From positions 439,001 to 503,000 of the forward strand of contig NJPS01000004.1 of NCBI GenBank assembly GCA_002946415.1: 64,000 nt of DNA, read 5' to 3'. The notes beneath the pieces are model-generated. The model was given only the letters and a program-made list of their open reading frames with translations. It was not told where the DNA came from and did not search any database. Source of the DNA: Rutstroemia sp. NJR-2017a BVV2 (Eukaryota > Ascomycota > Leotiomycetes > Helotiales > Rutstroemiaceae). Of this stretch, positions 33,645-45,417 are shown piece by piece. Numbering within the stretch: the first letter of the stretch is position 1; every line of letters begins with the position of its first letter. The position numbers and the translations under genes are program-made.

Positions 33645-35039
33645 ATGTGTATCATTCTCACCACTACTTATGTTAGCTGCTGGGGCGAATATACCCATAC
33701 ACTTTTATGTTCTCCTCAATTTCAAAGAAGTCCATTGAAATACGATCGACAACAGGACCACTCGATTTCAGCTCTCAATTGTCATGACCTTGGGTATGCA
33801 CACCTGCACCTGGACCATGCGGGCTGTCTATGCAAGACCCATCCAATCCCAAATACAATCAAGCTCAAATGCGAACGATTATGGGGTGGTGAATTCTGGG
33901 ACGTCCTTGCACCCGGCGAGCAGGTGGATTGGTATGGTCGTCAGTGGGTCAACTGCACCAATATGGTTGTGCTTCAAAAGTACGGTGATAGGTATTTGAC
34001 TCTAGAACAGCGGAAGGTTGTCAAGGAGAGGGACTGGTATGAAGGGGAATGGACAGGAAAGGGTCAGAGAGTTGATTGGCGGAGTACTGACTGGGCCGCG
34101 ATTTCGCAAATGTGCAAGTATCGACGGATGGAGATGCAGAAATTGTTTATGGCAGAGCCGAAGATGGAACCTGGTGTCAACTCTGCCGCTGGTGATGGAG
34201 ATGCGATGGAAGTTAAATCAGATCTTGCACAAAGTGAAGTCGATGACTTGTTAGCAGACCATCAACTCTGGTTGGAGACCGAGCGCAGGACGGCGGACAC
34301 AACGACTGCAGGTCTTACAACTACAATGCGACACGACAAGCTTTCAGACTCGAGCGCAGAAACCAATTTACTAGGGCCACCTACACCAAATTCTGAAAAA
34401 CAAATCTCGCCTTCCGTGACCCTGGACCATAGTCAAGAGAGCGATCCAATGGATTGTATCACAACGGGCAGTGAGTCTCTTTTGATTACGAGACAATCGG
34501 CAAGCGATTTGGACGACTGCGGAGAGCGAATGGAAGACTGGATGGCTGAAAGAGTCAATTTGGCAGAGAAAGACGTAGCTCATTCGGTTGCTTTTATGAA
34601 TTCCAAGCAGAGGCGTAAGATGAGAGGAAGCACACTTGAGGGTCCTACTTCTCCTCAATGTCAACATCATGAGATCAAGCAATACAAAAGTAAAAGGGGC
34701 GCAAGAAACGAGCAAGCTAGCTTGGAGAAGAAGGCTGATCGGGACAGTTGTAGACGTGTGCAGGAGAAGAATATCTCTGTGGAGGATGATATCGCTATGG
34801 CAGATAATTGTGCGACTGGTGGTCCCCCACGAAGTGGTATGTTGACAATCGAACGTTCTATTCAGAGCTAACCGTATGCCTAATCACCAGGACCGATCAT
34901 CAAGAACGAGCCCTTTACTACCACAAGCATTACCGAGCCAGAAGGACAATTAGGACAGTATGAGGGACCCACCTATGCTTACGATAGGATCAAAGTTGGA
35001 AATGCATGGCACACGGTTGTTGACTTAACCTCTGACTAA
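33645..35039 (+). CDS. Uncharacterised protein with Cys-rich N-terminus and SIM-like tail
   Basis: Two exons (33645-34836 and 34891-35039) encode 446 residues. The frame is open upstream to 33483, but I start at MCIILTTTYVSCWGEY because the same Met-Cys...Tyr-x-Cys opening recurs in the gene at 36049. Cys/His residues in the first 65 residues (Cys2, Cys12, Cys22, NCHDLGYAHLHLDHAGCLCK) could bind zinc. Residues 75-165 contain a Trp/Tyr-rich block (GGEFWDVLAPGEQVDWYGRQW, ERDWYEGEW). The rest is acidic, Ser/Thr-rich and disordered. The protein ends in AWHTVVDLTSD, a hydrophobic-hydrophobic-Asp-Leu-Thr pattern that looks like a SUMO-interacting motif. Family not recognised. Confidence 0.62.
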
Positions 35040-36048
35040 TGCATCGTGAGGAATGCAGGTGCCTTCTCACGGGGAAGCTGGAAAATCATGAGGCTTTGGA
35101 GTGCATAACTGGGAGATAGAAGCGACATATTTTCTGAGACAAGACAGCTTCTGCGAATCTTCTGGGTTAGTTAGATGCCTTGCCTCTATACCCATTTTAT
35201 CTTGCTGAGAGTTACTCTGTTTGTATTTGTAAAGCGTCACACGCGTAGAAATTGCTCGAAATACTACATGGACTTTCTTTGGGCACTAAAGCATGGTCCG
35301 CTTCCAAGCATCTGTATGAGAAGTTCTAAATCATCTTGGGATATGTTGTTTCAATCTTGAGCGCCAGACTAACTGATCTTACGTTGGTGAAGATAGATTT
35401 TATGACTTTGTTCTGGATAGACGTGGCGAATAAAGGAGGGTACGCGGATAAAGGAGGGTATGCGGATAAACTCATTCTGTGGTTCGAGACGTATGATCTG
35501 GAAGTCGCCAGCACCCAGCATATCTACATAACTAGGCCGTCGACGGGAAAACATTATGTAAGTAACATACAATATGGAAAGCAATCACTGTCCTCAGAAC
35601 GTGTTATCAATTTATGCTCCTTATCATCCTTGAATCTGCATATCCATGATTCACCTCCTCGTGGTGAGTGATGACTGTTATGGGCCTTATGGCATGTCAC
35701 CAATTCACTCTCAGCTTTCCAAATGACCACCTATTAGTCCGTCCAATCAAGCAAAGCTCGGAAGCTCTGCTAAGCTTCAGAATCGAATGCGTATATCTTT
35801 AACCGGAACGGCCAGGTGACTTTCATCACTAGCCTTCCACAAAAACCTCACATCTACAAGACTGGTGCCCTAACTTCTCTCGCACTATCTGCGCTTCTCA
35901 ACTTCAAAATCTCAATTGAGATATCGCAATGTCAATTTGACCATTGAAACAGCCTCAATACAGTCTTTGTATTGAACTCGACCTCCATATCAACCAGTTT
36001 TCTCTTCAATTAACGCCTACCTTCAGAATATTGACGCCCAGCCTCAAA
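35040..36048. other. Intergenic region with an 18-bp tandem duplication
   Basis: No gene seen. Two and a half copies of an 18-bp unit lie at 35426-35473 (see separate entry). Frames of about 110 codons across it have no support. Confidence 0.4.
35426..35473. repeat. 18-bp tandem repeat, about 2.6 copies
   Basis: Unit GCGRATAAAGGAGGGTAY, copies at 35426-35443 and 35444-35461, followed by a partial copy GCGGATAAACTC to 35473. Confidence 0.85.
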
Positions 36049-37095
36049 ATGTGTGTCGAAACCCTCGTATCCTACGGGTGCAGATGCAAAGTCATCGTAA
36101 CAAAGATCTGCTACGAACACATAGTTCACACTCTTCAGCAAAAAGATAACGCTCCATGTCCGCATTTTCAACGGGACCAGCGTCGTGAGAAGTATGCAGT
36201 CTCCTCTTCATATCCCATTCTTTTCCTTCTTGTTCTTTCCCCATCCAGGCTAGCAATATGGCATAACTGACCTACCCAGATCCGTTCCACATCGCTGTTC
36301 TCTCCGCCGCGGCGTTGTTCTTGAAGATGGTACTGTTTTCTCTCACGGTGCTCGAAAGCCTCGTGTGGAGTATAAATTTGAAGTTGATCCAAATAGCACG
36401 GCTAGGCCACGGGGCGGACGTAGAGGTACGGAGGTGAGATGTGGGGGCAGTTCGGTTGGTAGTAGTGGCATGTGAGCTACCTTTTTCTTCGACTTGACTT
36501 TACTGAATGGGCTAACAAACACTTTAGGTCCCCACAAGCTAGGCCGCAAATCAAGCAAGAAGAACCGACTGAGCCCAAGTACGTTTCACACTTTTCATAA
36601 CATCCGTGTTTGCTAATGACTCATTGTGATAGGATCAACTCCGAACTCCCACCGCAACCCTGCCCGTCATGGCTTAACCCTTCCGCATTCTATAACACCG
36701 AACCTAATTGTGCGCATCTACCACCTCCATATACGTCTACATGGAGTAGATTGCTGATGCCCTATGATCCGCATGCTGAGCTGAGTACTTTCTGGGGGCC
36801 TCCTGAAGTGATGGATGAAGACCGGGGGGGCAAGAGCATGATTAAGAAGGAACATGGAGAGGAGAATGAGAACCAGGATATGGGCGATAACAACAATAGG
36901 AAGAGAGTCAAGGTTAAACGAGAATTCAGCTTTTATATGGGCTCTGAACGGCTTGGTGCGTCCATCAAGGCTATGGAGAGAGAGGTTGACGACTTGGCGA
37001 ACTCGCTGCGGAGAATACGTGAGGAGAGGGTATGGGGAGGGTATGGCGATATGAATGGTGGTGGTGGTGGGAGCGATGACGTTGAGATGAAGTAG
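36049..37095 (+). CDS. Uncharacterised protein with Cys-rich N-terminus
   Basis: Four exons (36049-36191, 36280-36471, 36528-36578, 36633-37095) encode 282 residues; all junctions use GT-AG and keep frame. The start MCVETLVSYGCRCKV mirrors MCIILTTTYVSCWG of the neighbour at 33645, and further Cys and His residues (KICYEHIVH, APCPHF, PHRCSLRR) in the first 55 residues suggest a small metal-binding module. The middle is basic (ARPRGGRRGTE) and then Pro-rich (PQARPQIKQEEPTEPK, PPQPCPSWLNPSAFYNTEP). Near the C-terminus lies a basic segment NNRKRVKVKREF, which could be a nuclear localisation signal, then a helix with hydrophobic spacing (ASIKAMEREVDDLANSLRRI) and a Gly-rich acidic end. Function unknown. 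Confidence 0.6.
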
Positions 37096-38172
37096 TTGAT
37101 GGGTTCAATCTGCTTGATTTGCCTCGCTATACTCTCGATCTGGTATCGATTTGGAATGGCTGAAAGTAAGATAAGATAGGATTGCATTTTGAGCAATTAG
37201 TCAGAGGGTATAAATGGACCTGGTCGTTGTTGGGTTGAGCACCGCGGGACTTTAGATTTGTACTTTTCTCTTGTTGCTACGCCTTGACTAGGAGATCCCT
37301 AGCAATGGCTTCGAGATTAGCAGAATAAGGATTGTATATGTGTTTTATCTACCTAGGACTCCTCAGATTGACGTCGGCCTCCGAGACCTATTAACCACAA
37401 ATTGTTCCTACATTCCAGGTCAGAACTCACTACATAGATTTTTCTTTGCCATGTATATCCAAATCTGGAGATAGGAAGGAGAACCCCCTGAGGGCCTAAT
37501 CATAAGACTCGCTCTTTCCAAATTCACATATAGTATTTTCATTTTCGATGAAGTTCGATGTCTGCTGCCGTAGAATGACCAGCTACGGCACTAATCTAGT
37601 TGCGGTAAGCGGCTTGGCATTGCTAACATCAAGTTTCATCCCTTGGAACTTAGAATGCATGCGTGCACGATTTTACATGTCGAGAGCCATCAACTCCTAA
37701 CTCAAGGCACTTAATTAGGTGCACATGGTCTTTGGGTCGCATTATGAACATAAGGGTCCTTCTGATAAGGACCCTTCTACCTCGATCTATTACAGGCTCC
37801 ACCATACTCGCAGTCGTTTATGGTGAATCAATATGCGAATGCGAATGCGAGAGCACACGAAACGGCGCCAAGACACACTGTCGATGCATATTCTTGAGCT
37901 CATTTGGATCTACAACAGTCGGACTGTGTGTATTTGCGAATGGGTTCAACACTTCGTGCCCTTCGTCACTTCGTGTGAGATGGGAGGACTGATCATATGG
38001 CTGAGATGATTGCTGTATGCATGAAAGTGCTCTATTATTTCTTCGTTCTTCTGTGCAGTCGCTGCACTCCGAACAATTATATGATGGTATAAGTTGACCT
38101 AGGAAATCTAAGTTCTACATCGCTCCACAGCTTCCTATTATCATTCCTCAACCTGCTCATGCGAACCGGTCC
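37096..38172. other. Intergenic region, no gene seen
   Basis: About 1.1 kb on the left flank of the terpenoid cluster. A short GAATGC reiteration lies near 37834. No supportable gene. Confidence 0.4.
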
Positions 38173-39682
38173 CTACAAGATGAGGCTGATACTTCCAGAG
38201 TGCCCTTCCTGGCATATCCCGTATCTCTTTGTTCGAAGGCTAGACAGGTTAGAAAGAGATTAAATTCGTAGGAGAAAGCATACCTCCAAGCCAAGTTTCC
38301 GGTGCAGTTGTACCGGCATGCGTTGATGAAGCGCTGTAGTGCAGCGTGGGTTTCATGGTCATATTGATATTCCTGAAGAATTTCGGTCGCGATTGTGTCG
38401 AATCCATTCACCGCAGCAGTCACTGATATAACTGCGGAATCTATCGCCGCCTGGGCACTTCCCATGTGATTGAAGAGGAGTGGAACGAGGCTGTCGACAC
38501 TGTTCTGGTCCTACACGGGGAAGTTGTTACTTTCCATTGCTCAGAAACGGAGTTCTGCATTCTTACTAGTTCTTTCTTGATCGACAAAATATCATTCACG
38601 CTGTTGGATGAATAATTATGTTTAGTTCGGCGTTTTGCTTGAGGGAGCAATGAGGTGAGTGAGAATTCTTACAGCCATATGATCTCATTTGCGCAATCCC
38701 AGAGGGATTTCATTGTTTCATTGATCATCATTGTGGATTCCTCACTTCCGTTTGCGAACCTAGTTCTTGTAAGTTTGAGCATGAGGATTACAAGGCTGCT
38801 TTATACACACTCGTTGACTGCCAAAGTTACACCAACGGCACTTGTGCCCATTCGGCAGTTCCAGTACTGCCCAATGGTCGGTAGTTCGCCGCTAAGTCGA
38901 ACTCTCTGTTCAATTTCTGAGCAGTCCATGAAGAACAACATCTGTTCTAGCAGAATTTGTCTCTGGGCTAGTTGTGGGTCTGAGCATTGGGGTACTCTCG
39001 ATAGGCTTCAGCTCAGACCACTTACCGTCTGTATATGCGTCGCATATCGCATCTCCAATAACTTTGAAGCTTCTGATAATCTTGTTTGTCGGTTCACCCC
39101 GCGCATCCTGATCTCCGAGGCCAAGACAGTAGCTGACATATCTGATAGTATCAGAACGGAAGGTCTGTCCTCTGTTGAAGTCGTTTGCGAGTGACCCTAT
39201 TTCAGAGTCGAGTTCTAGGAGGACATCGTATTAAGCGTGATCATCAAAACATGGTGGGCACCAAGAGTATGGTAGTCACTCACCATCATCCCAGACAAAC
39301 AACTTCATCCGCTCAATTAGTCAGTGGAACTCTGAAAGGCCTCAGCTCTTACCCATATGGATAGATAAGTAAGGATGCGCAAACTATCTTCATTCGCGTT
39401 TGGCCACCAGCATGATGCAAATAGAGGGAAGTCGGCAGCTTTGAGTTTTTCGAGTTTCCTATCACCCGGGAAAAGACTGATCCATCTCCATCAACGAAAG
39501 TACGGGACTAGTGCTAAATCTGCTACTACGTACCTCTCAAGTAGCTTTTCAGTATCTGGCCGAATGCTGTCGACGTCACAATTGATCGCCTGAGGCCAGT
39601 CATGAAAAATTGGAGACAAATCGGGGATATGGACTCGTTGGCCCTTGAGCAACATAGCTAGCTGCTTTCGTGAAACTTGCAT
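38173..39682 (-). CDS. Class I terpene synthase (sesquiterpene cyclase-like)
   Basis: Nine exons on the minus strand (39682-39534, 39458-39353, 39302-39284, 39214-39026, 38979-38811, 38759-38673, 38600-38567, 38510-38284, 38239-38173) encode 348 residues. The fold and metal motifs are complete: Asp-rich DDELD at about 90-94 within LFVWDDELDSE; the NSE triad as NDILSIKKE at about 242-250; and the C-terminal NLAWS...RY pair (Arg332-Tyr333) that senses the diphosphate. Upstream are PLFASCWWPNA and GSLANDFNRGQ, and PTIGQYWNCRMGTSAV is typical of fungal cyclases. The reaction expected is metal-dependent ionisation and cyclisation of farnesyl diphosphate; the chain length and product cannot be read from sequence. 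It lies about 3.8 kb from a P450 gene and near two GMC oxidases, which supports a pathway role. Every splice keeps frame across conserved motifs. Confidence 0.9.
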
Positions 39683-40504
39683 CGTTGCGGTATTCTTGTG
39701 GTAGATTAATCGTGAGTTTGTGCGACTGTGCCGATCATATTAAGTGCTAAACTGAGAGGCACAGCAGACGCTATGCACTCGTTCCGCATGACCAAGGCCG
39801 CCCCCGGACTCATTACATGTCCAGATTTGTAAAGCTAGAACCGGGACTGCGCCACCGTTTTACTACAATTCCCACTTTCTTCATGGAGACTCTGGAGTTG
39901 CTCTTGACGTGAGATCTCATGCTGCAGTGTGGCGTGCAGCACAGCTGTGAGTTAGTAACTGGTCCTGCATATTCAACATGGTTCCATACATTGCATAGTC
40001 TAATCGCCTTGCTTTCGCCGGTACCGCCGGACAATTTTCTAGCCTTGTTGTGTTTACTGAAATTGGAACATGCACCGAGACATTGCATACTATAGTTTGT
40101 GAAGGCAGCAGTCTGACCAGTGACAACTAGGGAGGACAACGAGACAAATGCCGAGACACGCTTCGCCGCTCTGTTGCAGATTCTAGCTCTTATGCAGTGA
40201 CTAAGAGCTTAGTGACTACGACGTTAGTGACTACATTATATGAAAATTGCCCCAGAAAATGATGAGGACTGATGACAAGCAAGAACGGTGTGACTGAGTG
40301 CTGGATTCACACCAAGAGACAGTGCCATGGGGACATATATTATAATCCACTACGCTGGGCAAGAGTCTCGAGGTTCTACGCAGGGGCATGCGTTTTCTTG
40401 CATGGCTGAAAAGCAAATCTGCAAGTCAGCAAAGAGATGCAAACGGCATCGAATCATTAGAGGCAATCAATCAAACACCTAGCTATCAAGCTCTAGATTC
40501 TATT
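39683..40504. other. Promoter side of the terpene synthase, no gene seen
   Basis: 822 bp between the terpene synthase start and the SAT4-type gene end. No convincing ORF; should contain the synthase promoter. Confidence 0.4.
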
Positions 40505-41844
40505 CTAATGGCGCAGCATTTCTGTAGAGTCAACTCTCAGCTCCGTCTGCACGCTGATTCCTTTACTCTCCACATCATGATGATTACTCGAGCTATACAC
40601 GGCGCTGTGAATCTTCCCCGGCGCCTGCAGGAAGTTTTCTTCGTGCGCCGGATTCCCAAATCCTGGCCCCCCACTGCCTGTCCCATTGCCCATTTCGTGG
40701 AGCGGGAAGCTGTCTTCTCCTAAACGACTGAATTTGGAGTGCTTCCTCGAGGTATCTGCCGTCAGGCTTGTGTTGATACTTTTGGTAGTGCCAATCGATC
40801 TGATTAGAGATTTGGGAGACAGTCGCTCGAAGAAAGGGCGCAGTAGCGGACAACACGCGACCATTATTCCAGTGCCGAAATTGACGGCAGTCCATATAAA
40901 TATTCCTTTGGATGAGTAGCTGAAATCGGCAAAGTTGGTGTTCACGATAATGACGACTCGCACAATAGTGACAATGATGGTGCTAGCGCAGGTGGATTAG
41001 CTTCCTGTTGTCGCGATGCGAAACAGATTGACTTACAAGAGACCAAATCCAAGCAAACTCAGAAGCAAGATTTTGTTCAATTTTGGCATCTGGAGTCTCC
41101 AAACCATGGGAATGGGTAGTATCAGAATGCAGGTATCTGTTATGATATCCACGACGCCAACTGATCCATACGCTACGGTCTGGTTTCCACAATGCGATCC
41201 GGGCGGCTTCAAGTTCCAATTATAATCCAAAGGATGGCAAATCAGGAATCCAATGAGTATAGTCATGATCGCCCATGCGATACACAAGCCCATCACAATT
41301 GAAGCTGCAATGCGAAATTTTCTGGTCGAGAAAATTCTCATCAGAAGCAGGCAGATACTGCATTTGACAAGACCTACTCCCACGGCGTATATGACTTGAA
41401 TCGCGAGCGTAAGCTATCTCATAGTAAGCCCTGGCTTGCGACATGTTGGGTAGGACATGAAAATTACTTGAAGTGCTAATTTTGTCTGCGCAGGAGATAG
41501 TTGACCTGCATGATAACCTATACCGCCGCCGAAAATCGCAGCAAACGATACTCCGATATATACGTAGAAGATAAACTTTTGCTTGTTAGTAGCATTCTTG
41601 ACTATGTAGGAAGGCAATTGCAAACCAAGGCTCCCAGAATCGTCCAGTCTTCGGGTCCATATCGAATATTTTGCAGCCGACGGGCGTAGAAGCGGAGACC
41701 AACAAATGTTGTAGTTAGTACCAACAACACGATATCAACCGTAGTATCCTGGAAATTATGAACGTTGAGCTTTATGTTCGGTCCCGCAGGTGTTAATTCT
41801 GTATCGGCCTGTCTTGAGAGATGGTAATAGCGTTCAGAAATCAT
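40505..41844 (-). CDS. SAT4/rhodopsin-domain seven-helix membrane protein
   Basis: Four exons (41844-41626, 41575-41468, 41413-41037, 40982-40505) encode 393 residues. The sequence fits the fungal SAT4-like rhodopsin-domain family: an N-terminal helix DIVLLVLTTTFVGLRFYARR, then YGPEDWTILGAL, a GYHAGQLSPAQTKLALQ loop, QVIYAVGVGLVKCSICLLLM, then RIFSTRKFR, two further helices, a loop with Cys residues (ICHPLDYNW, GSHCGNQTVAYGS), DIITDTCILILPIPMVWRLQ, and a terminal helix IWTAVNFGTGIMVACCPLLR. The C-terminal about 90 residues are cytosolic and polar. Intron 1 has a weak donor (GTTTGC). The family includes a protein named from the satratoxin cluster and PTH11-like receptors; whether it senses, transports or organises here is unknown. 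No CFEM domain is present. Confidence 0.82.
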
Positions 41845-43525
41845 CTCGAACGTGCGGGCAGGAAAAGGACCGTGGGTATTCCAAAGAGAGAAATGATGAG
41901 ATGGTCAGAAAGTTGTCGAAGATCCAGTCCTCCTTTCATGCGAATTGGTCAAGAAATTAAAGCGCAAGTATTCTTGCCAAACAGGCGCACGTCGAGATCC
42001 TGTAGTACCATCAACAATCGCTCAGACAATGTGGTTGCGACAATGTAGATACTAGATAGTGTATCATAGAGACCACGTTTAATGCCTGGGTCACTAAAAG
42101 GGAATTTCGATGATGCCAGTAATACAACCTCATGCAAAGTCATCCCCGAAAAAATGTACGCAAGTGGTTCTATTGCCTTTCTTCAGCATGGTGCTTAGAT
42201 AGTAGGACCCATGCAAATACACCCCTCTTGCTCATCCTTCCCTACTTGGACAGCCTATTCGGCATTTTTCCAGCCCATCACTTCTGCTCTTTCACATAAG
42301 GGCGCAGAGAAGCCATGCAGAATTGACTAGATATCTTTCGAGAAGAATACCGAACTCAGACGGATTATTTTAACCTGCGCTACAAAATAAACTTCTTCAG
42401 TGTGTCTCCAACAGCAACCTGCAGGCTCTCATCATGCGGCGAGACTTGCTTCGAAGGTGCGACACGAAGACGCTTTGAGGAGCGGCCAAATGCCAATGGA
42501 AACATAACCTGGCAGCAATAGATCCGGGGTAATGTTCAACGTCGTCCTTTAACTTGGCCGATATCCAAGGCAAAATCCAAGACTTGATACATCTAGGATG
42601 GCTGCAATCCGGAGGAGCCGACACGTATCCTAGACTTCCTAGCAGCGGACTAAGCCGCTGATGTGAACACGAAATGATAGCTCTAATGTCAGAGTGGGAT
42701 GACACCTGAAGAGGAAGATCAGACCGAGGCCGGAAGTGTATGTGTGAGGAATAAGCTGCGGTAAAATGAAGGGGCGGTCGGATAGTGTATTCCTGTAGGA
42801 TCGCAAACTCAAATTTTATGCTTATTTTCAAGGTATAGGAAATAATGCCTCCGGGGGGCGTGGAATCGCGGCAGTTTTGCTAGTCTGCTCATTGGTTACA
42901 CCGTCAAAAGCCACGCCCGTGGCAGCGTCGTAACAGTCTGACCCTAGAAGCAGAATTCGCATGCGGGGCGACACGCCATGCATTCGCCAATCAGATACAC
43001 CCGCTGCATGGCTGTGGCGTGTGAAGTAGGATGGTGTGTAGGCAGAATAAAGATAGCAAGGAATAGTAACGTCGTATTGCTTATGTATTTGTCATTTGAA
43101 ACGATGGACATGGTACTTATATTGATAATAGAAAGTGCGAATATTGGGCAGAGTTCGTACGCCGAGAAGTAGAGTAACTACTTATCTACCTAGTGGGTTC
43201 TTGGTACCTTGCCTTATAGGACTAGGGGGGATCATCGAGCTAGTACTCTGTAGTATAAAGTGGAGCAAGCTGCACCACAGACCACATACAGAAACAAGTC
43301 CGGAGTCGGCATCGTGAACGGAGAACTTGCTTCCTGAAAACAGAGGAGGTTAGTTGGACCTACTTACGTTTCTTTGAGAGGCTGGCTTTACAGAACGCCA
43401 AGTCGGCCGTGCTGTGTAACAAGGAATCTACTCCTTAGGTAGAAGGGTTTCGCTTCCAATCTGGTGGAAGTAAGGTTACGTCTCGACTCTTGGGCTTCGA
43501 TATCTCCAATTGACGACATATTGAA
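41845..43525. other. Divergent promoter region inside the terpenoid cluster
   Basis: About 1.7 kb between the SAT4-type gene and the P450 gene, which are divergent. A 144-codon frame (42397-42831, minus) has no recognisable domain and is not called. A TATA-like string lies 5' of the P450. Confidence 0.4.
43254..43259 (+). promoter_or_regulatory. Possible TATA box of the P450 gene
   Basis: TATAAA about 270 bp upstream of the P450 start codon. Position is plausible, but there is no other support. Confidence 0.25.
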
Positions 43526-45417
43526 ATGGATTCTTTGACCATTCTGCCAATGCTGGTATGCTGCGGCGTTCTTTACGCTCTTTCTGTAGTGACATACCGC
43601 CTCTTCTTCCACCCCCTCGCAAAATATCCAGGTAGAAAGTTTGCTGCAGCTACAAAATGGTACGAGTTCTACTATGATATTGTGAAGGGACCTGGCGGAC
43701 AATTCGCCTGGGAAATAGATCGTATGCACGATGAGTATGGTATTTGATCCCTTTTCGTATCGTTCTAGGTAGTTGTTTCGAAAGTATACGTCTGTTTGCA
43801 ACTGGTAGCTTAATCGTTCTTCGTGTCGTCTAGGGCCCATTGTACGTGTGAACCCCGATGAAATACACATCAAAGATCCCGGGTTCTACAAAGTTTTATA
43901 TGCTGGAAATCCGACACACAGAGATAAATACCCACCAGCTGCTGGCATGTCGGGTACAAGTTTAGGAAGTATGTTCTGAAAACGTGATCTTAGGACAGGC
44001 GCTGAGCAAAAAACACAGCTTTTGGGACCATTGAACATACTGTCCATCGAAAAAGACGTGCTGCCAATAGCTATTTCTTCTCTCAGAAAGCAATTGCTGA
44101 TGCTGAGGGGTTGCTTCAGGAACGTGTTCAGGAGCTGTGTGATGTCCTGTATAAGTCATATGTTCGGGAAGAGGTCATCGAGCTAAAACTCAAGTTCCTT
44201 GCCTTCACAACCGACACCGTCTGCCAATATGTATTTGCGGAGCCTCCCAGGTTACAAAAGGACACCGAAAAGGCCAAACAGTGGCAGCGAACAATTGAAG
44301 CAGTGGGCAGAATCACGCCATTAATCAAACAATCACCATGGTTGATTTCGGCTGCTGCGAAGGTCCCATTCACCATAATTGAGCGTTTTCTCCCAGATTT
44401 AGGAAGACTGCTGAGCTACCAGAATGTAGGTAATTTTAAAGTATGAGAATTTAAACTAACAAGTACTATAGCACGTCAAGGAGCAAGCCTATGCTTACCT
44501 CAACTCGACCCAAGACAAGAAGTCCCGAGATACCAAATCCCAGTATACACTTTTTGATGCCATTCGAGACAGCTCTCTGCCACCAAACGAGAAAAGTATT
44601 GATCGCCTTGCGCAAGAAGCGTTCGTAGTAATAGTAGCGGGTGGTGAAACAACAGCTCGTAGCTTAGCATTTGCCATGTATCACATTCATGCGAACCCCA
44701 AAGTCTTGCAGCGTTTACTTGAAGAGCTCACGACAGCTATACCCAGTGCTACTACCCCGCCTTCGATCAAAAGTTTAGAGAAACTGCCTTATCTTGTAGG
44801 TAGATCCCAAGTGATATGCTAACACCTTGCTGACCGATGATAAAAACAGTCGGCTGTGATTAAGGAGACTCTCCGCATATCTGCTATGGTCACTTCGCGG
44901 CTCCCGCTAGTATGTCCTGAAGATCTAGTTTATAACGAATGGGTAATCCCACGGAAGGCATGAAACATCAATCTAATACAGACTTCCCGGAAATGCTAAC
45001 ATCTTGCAGACTCCTACCAGTATGACAATCAACAGCGTCCTACGAGATCCTTCTGTGTTCAGCTCGCCAACGGACTTCCAGCCAGAGCGCTGGATTCAGC
45101 ACGACAACCAGCCTAACGAACTAGATGCCTACTTTGTCGCATTCGGAAAAGGCACTCGAATGTGCCAGGGAATGAAGTGAGTACTACTCAAGGCGGCCTT
45201 TTCCCCTCAGCAGCTCGACTGACGATTCTAATCTCTCACTAGCTTCGCCTGGGCGGAACTTTACTTGGCAATAGCAATCCTCGTACGACGCTTCAAATTC
45301 GAATTGTTCGACACGCATAGGGAAAGGGACATTGAAATCGCGCGGGACTACTTCCTCGGCGAAGCAGCTCCAGAGAGCCCTGGAGTGCGCATGGTGATTG
45401 CAGGGGAAAGACCTTAA
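43526..45417 (+). CDS. Cytochrome P450 monooxygenase
   Basis: Seven exons (43526-43739, 43834-43968, 44019-44425, 44472-44795, 44850-44957, 45010-45176, 45243-45417) encode 509 residues. An N-terminal membrane anchor (about residues 5-25) is followed by the [20 protein letters not shown] proline-rich hinge. The I-helix oxygen motif AGGETT lies at about 308-313, the K-helix ETLR at 366-369, the FQPERW segment after it, and the haem-binding [10 protein letters not shown] with Cys448 as the thiolate ligand. The N-terminal half ([37 protein letters not shown]) resembles fungal P450s often annotated as trichodiene oxygenase-like; that is from memory. Intron 5 appears to be GC-AG (donor GCATGA at 44958), since this keeps the IPxxTPxSM block intact. 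Likely oxidises the terpene made by the neighbouring synthase (inference from position). Confidence 0.93.

Noticed and set aside
42397..42831. 144-codon minus-strand frame between the SAT4-type and P450 genes
   Set aside because: No recognisable features, and it lies where the divergent promoters should be.
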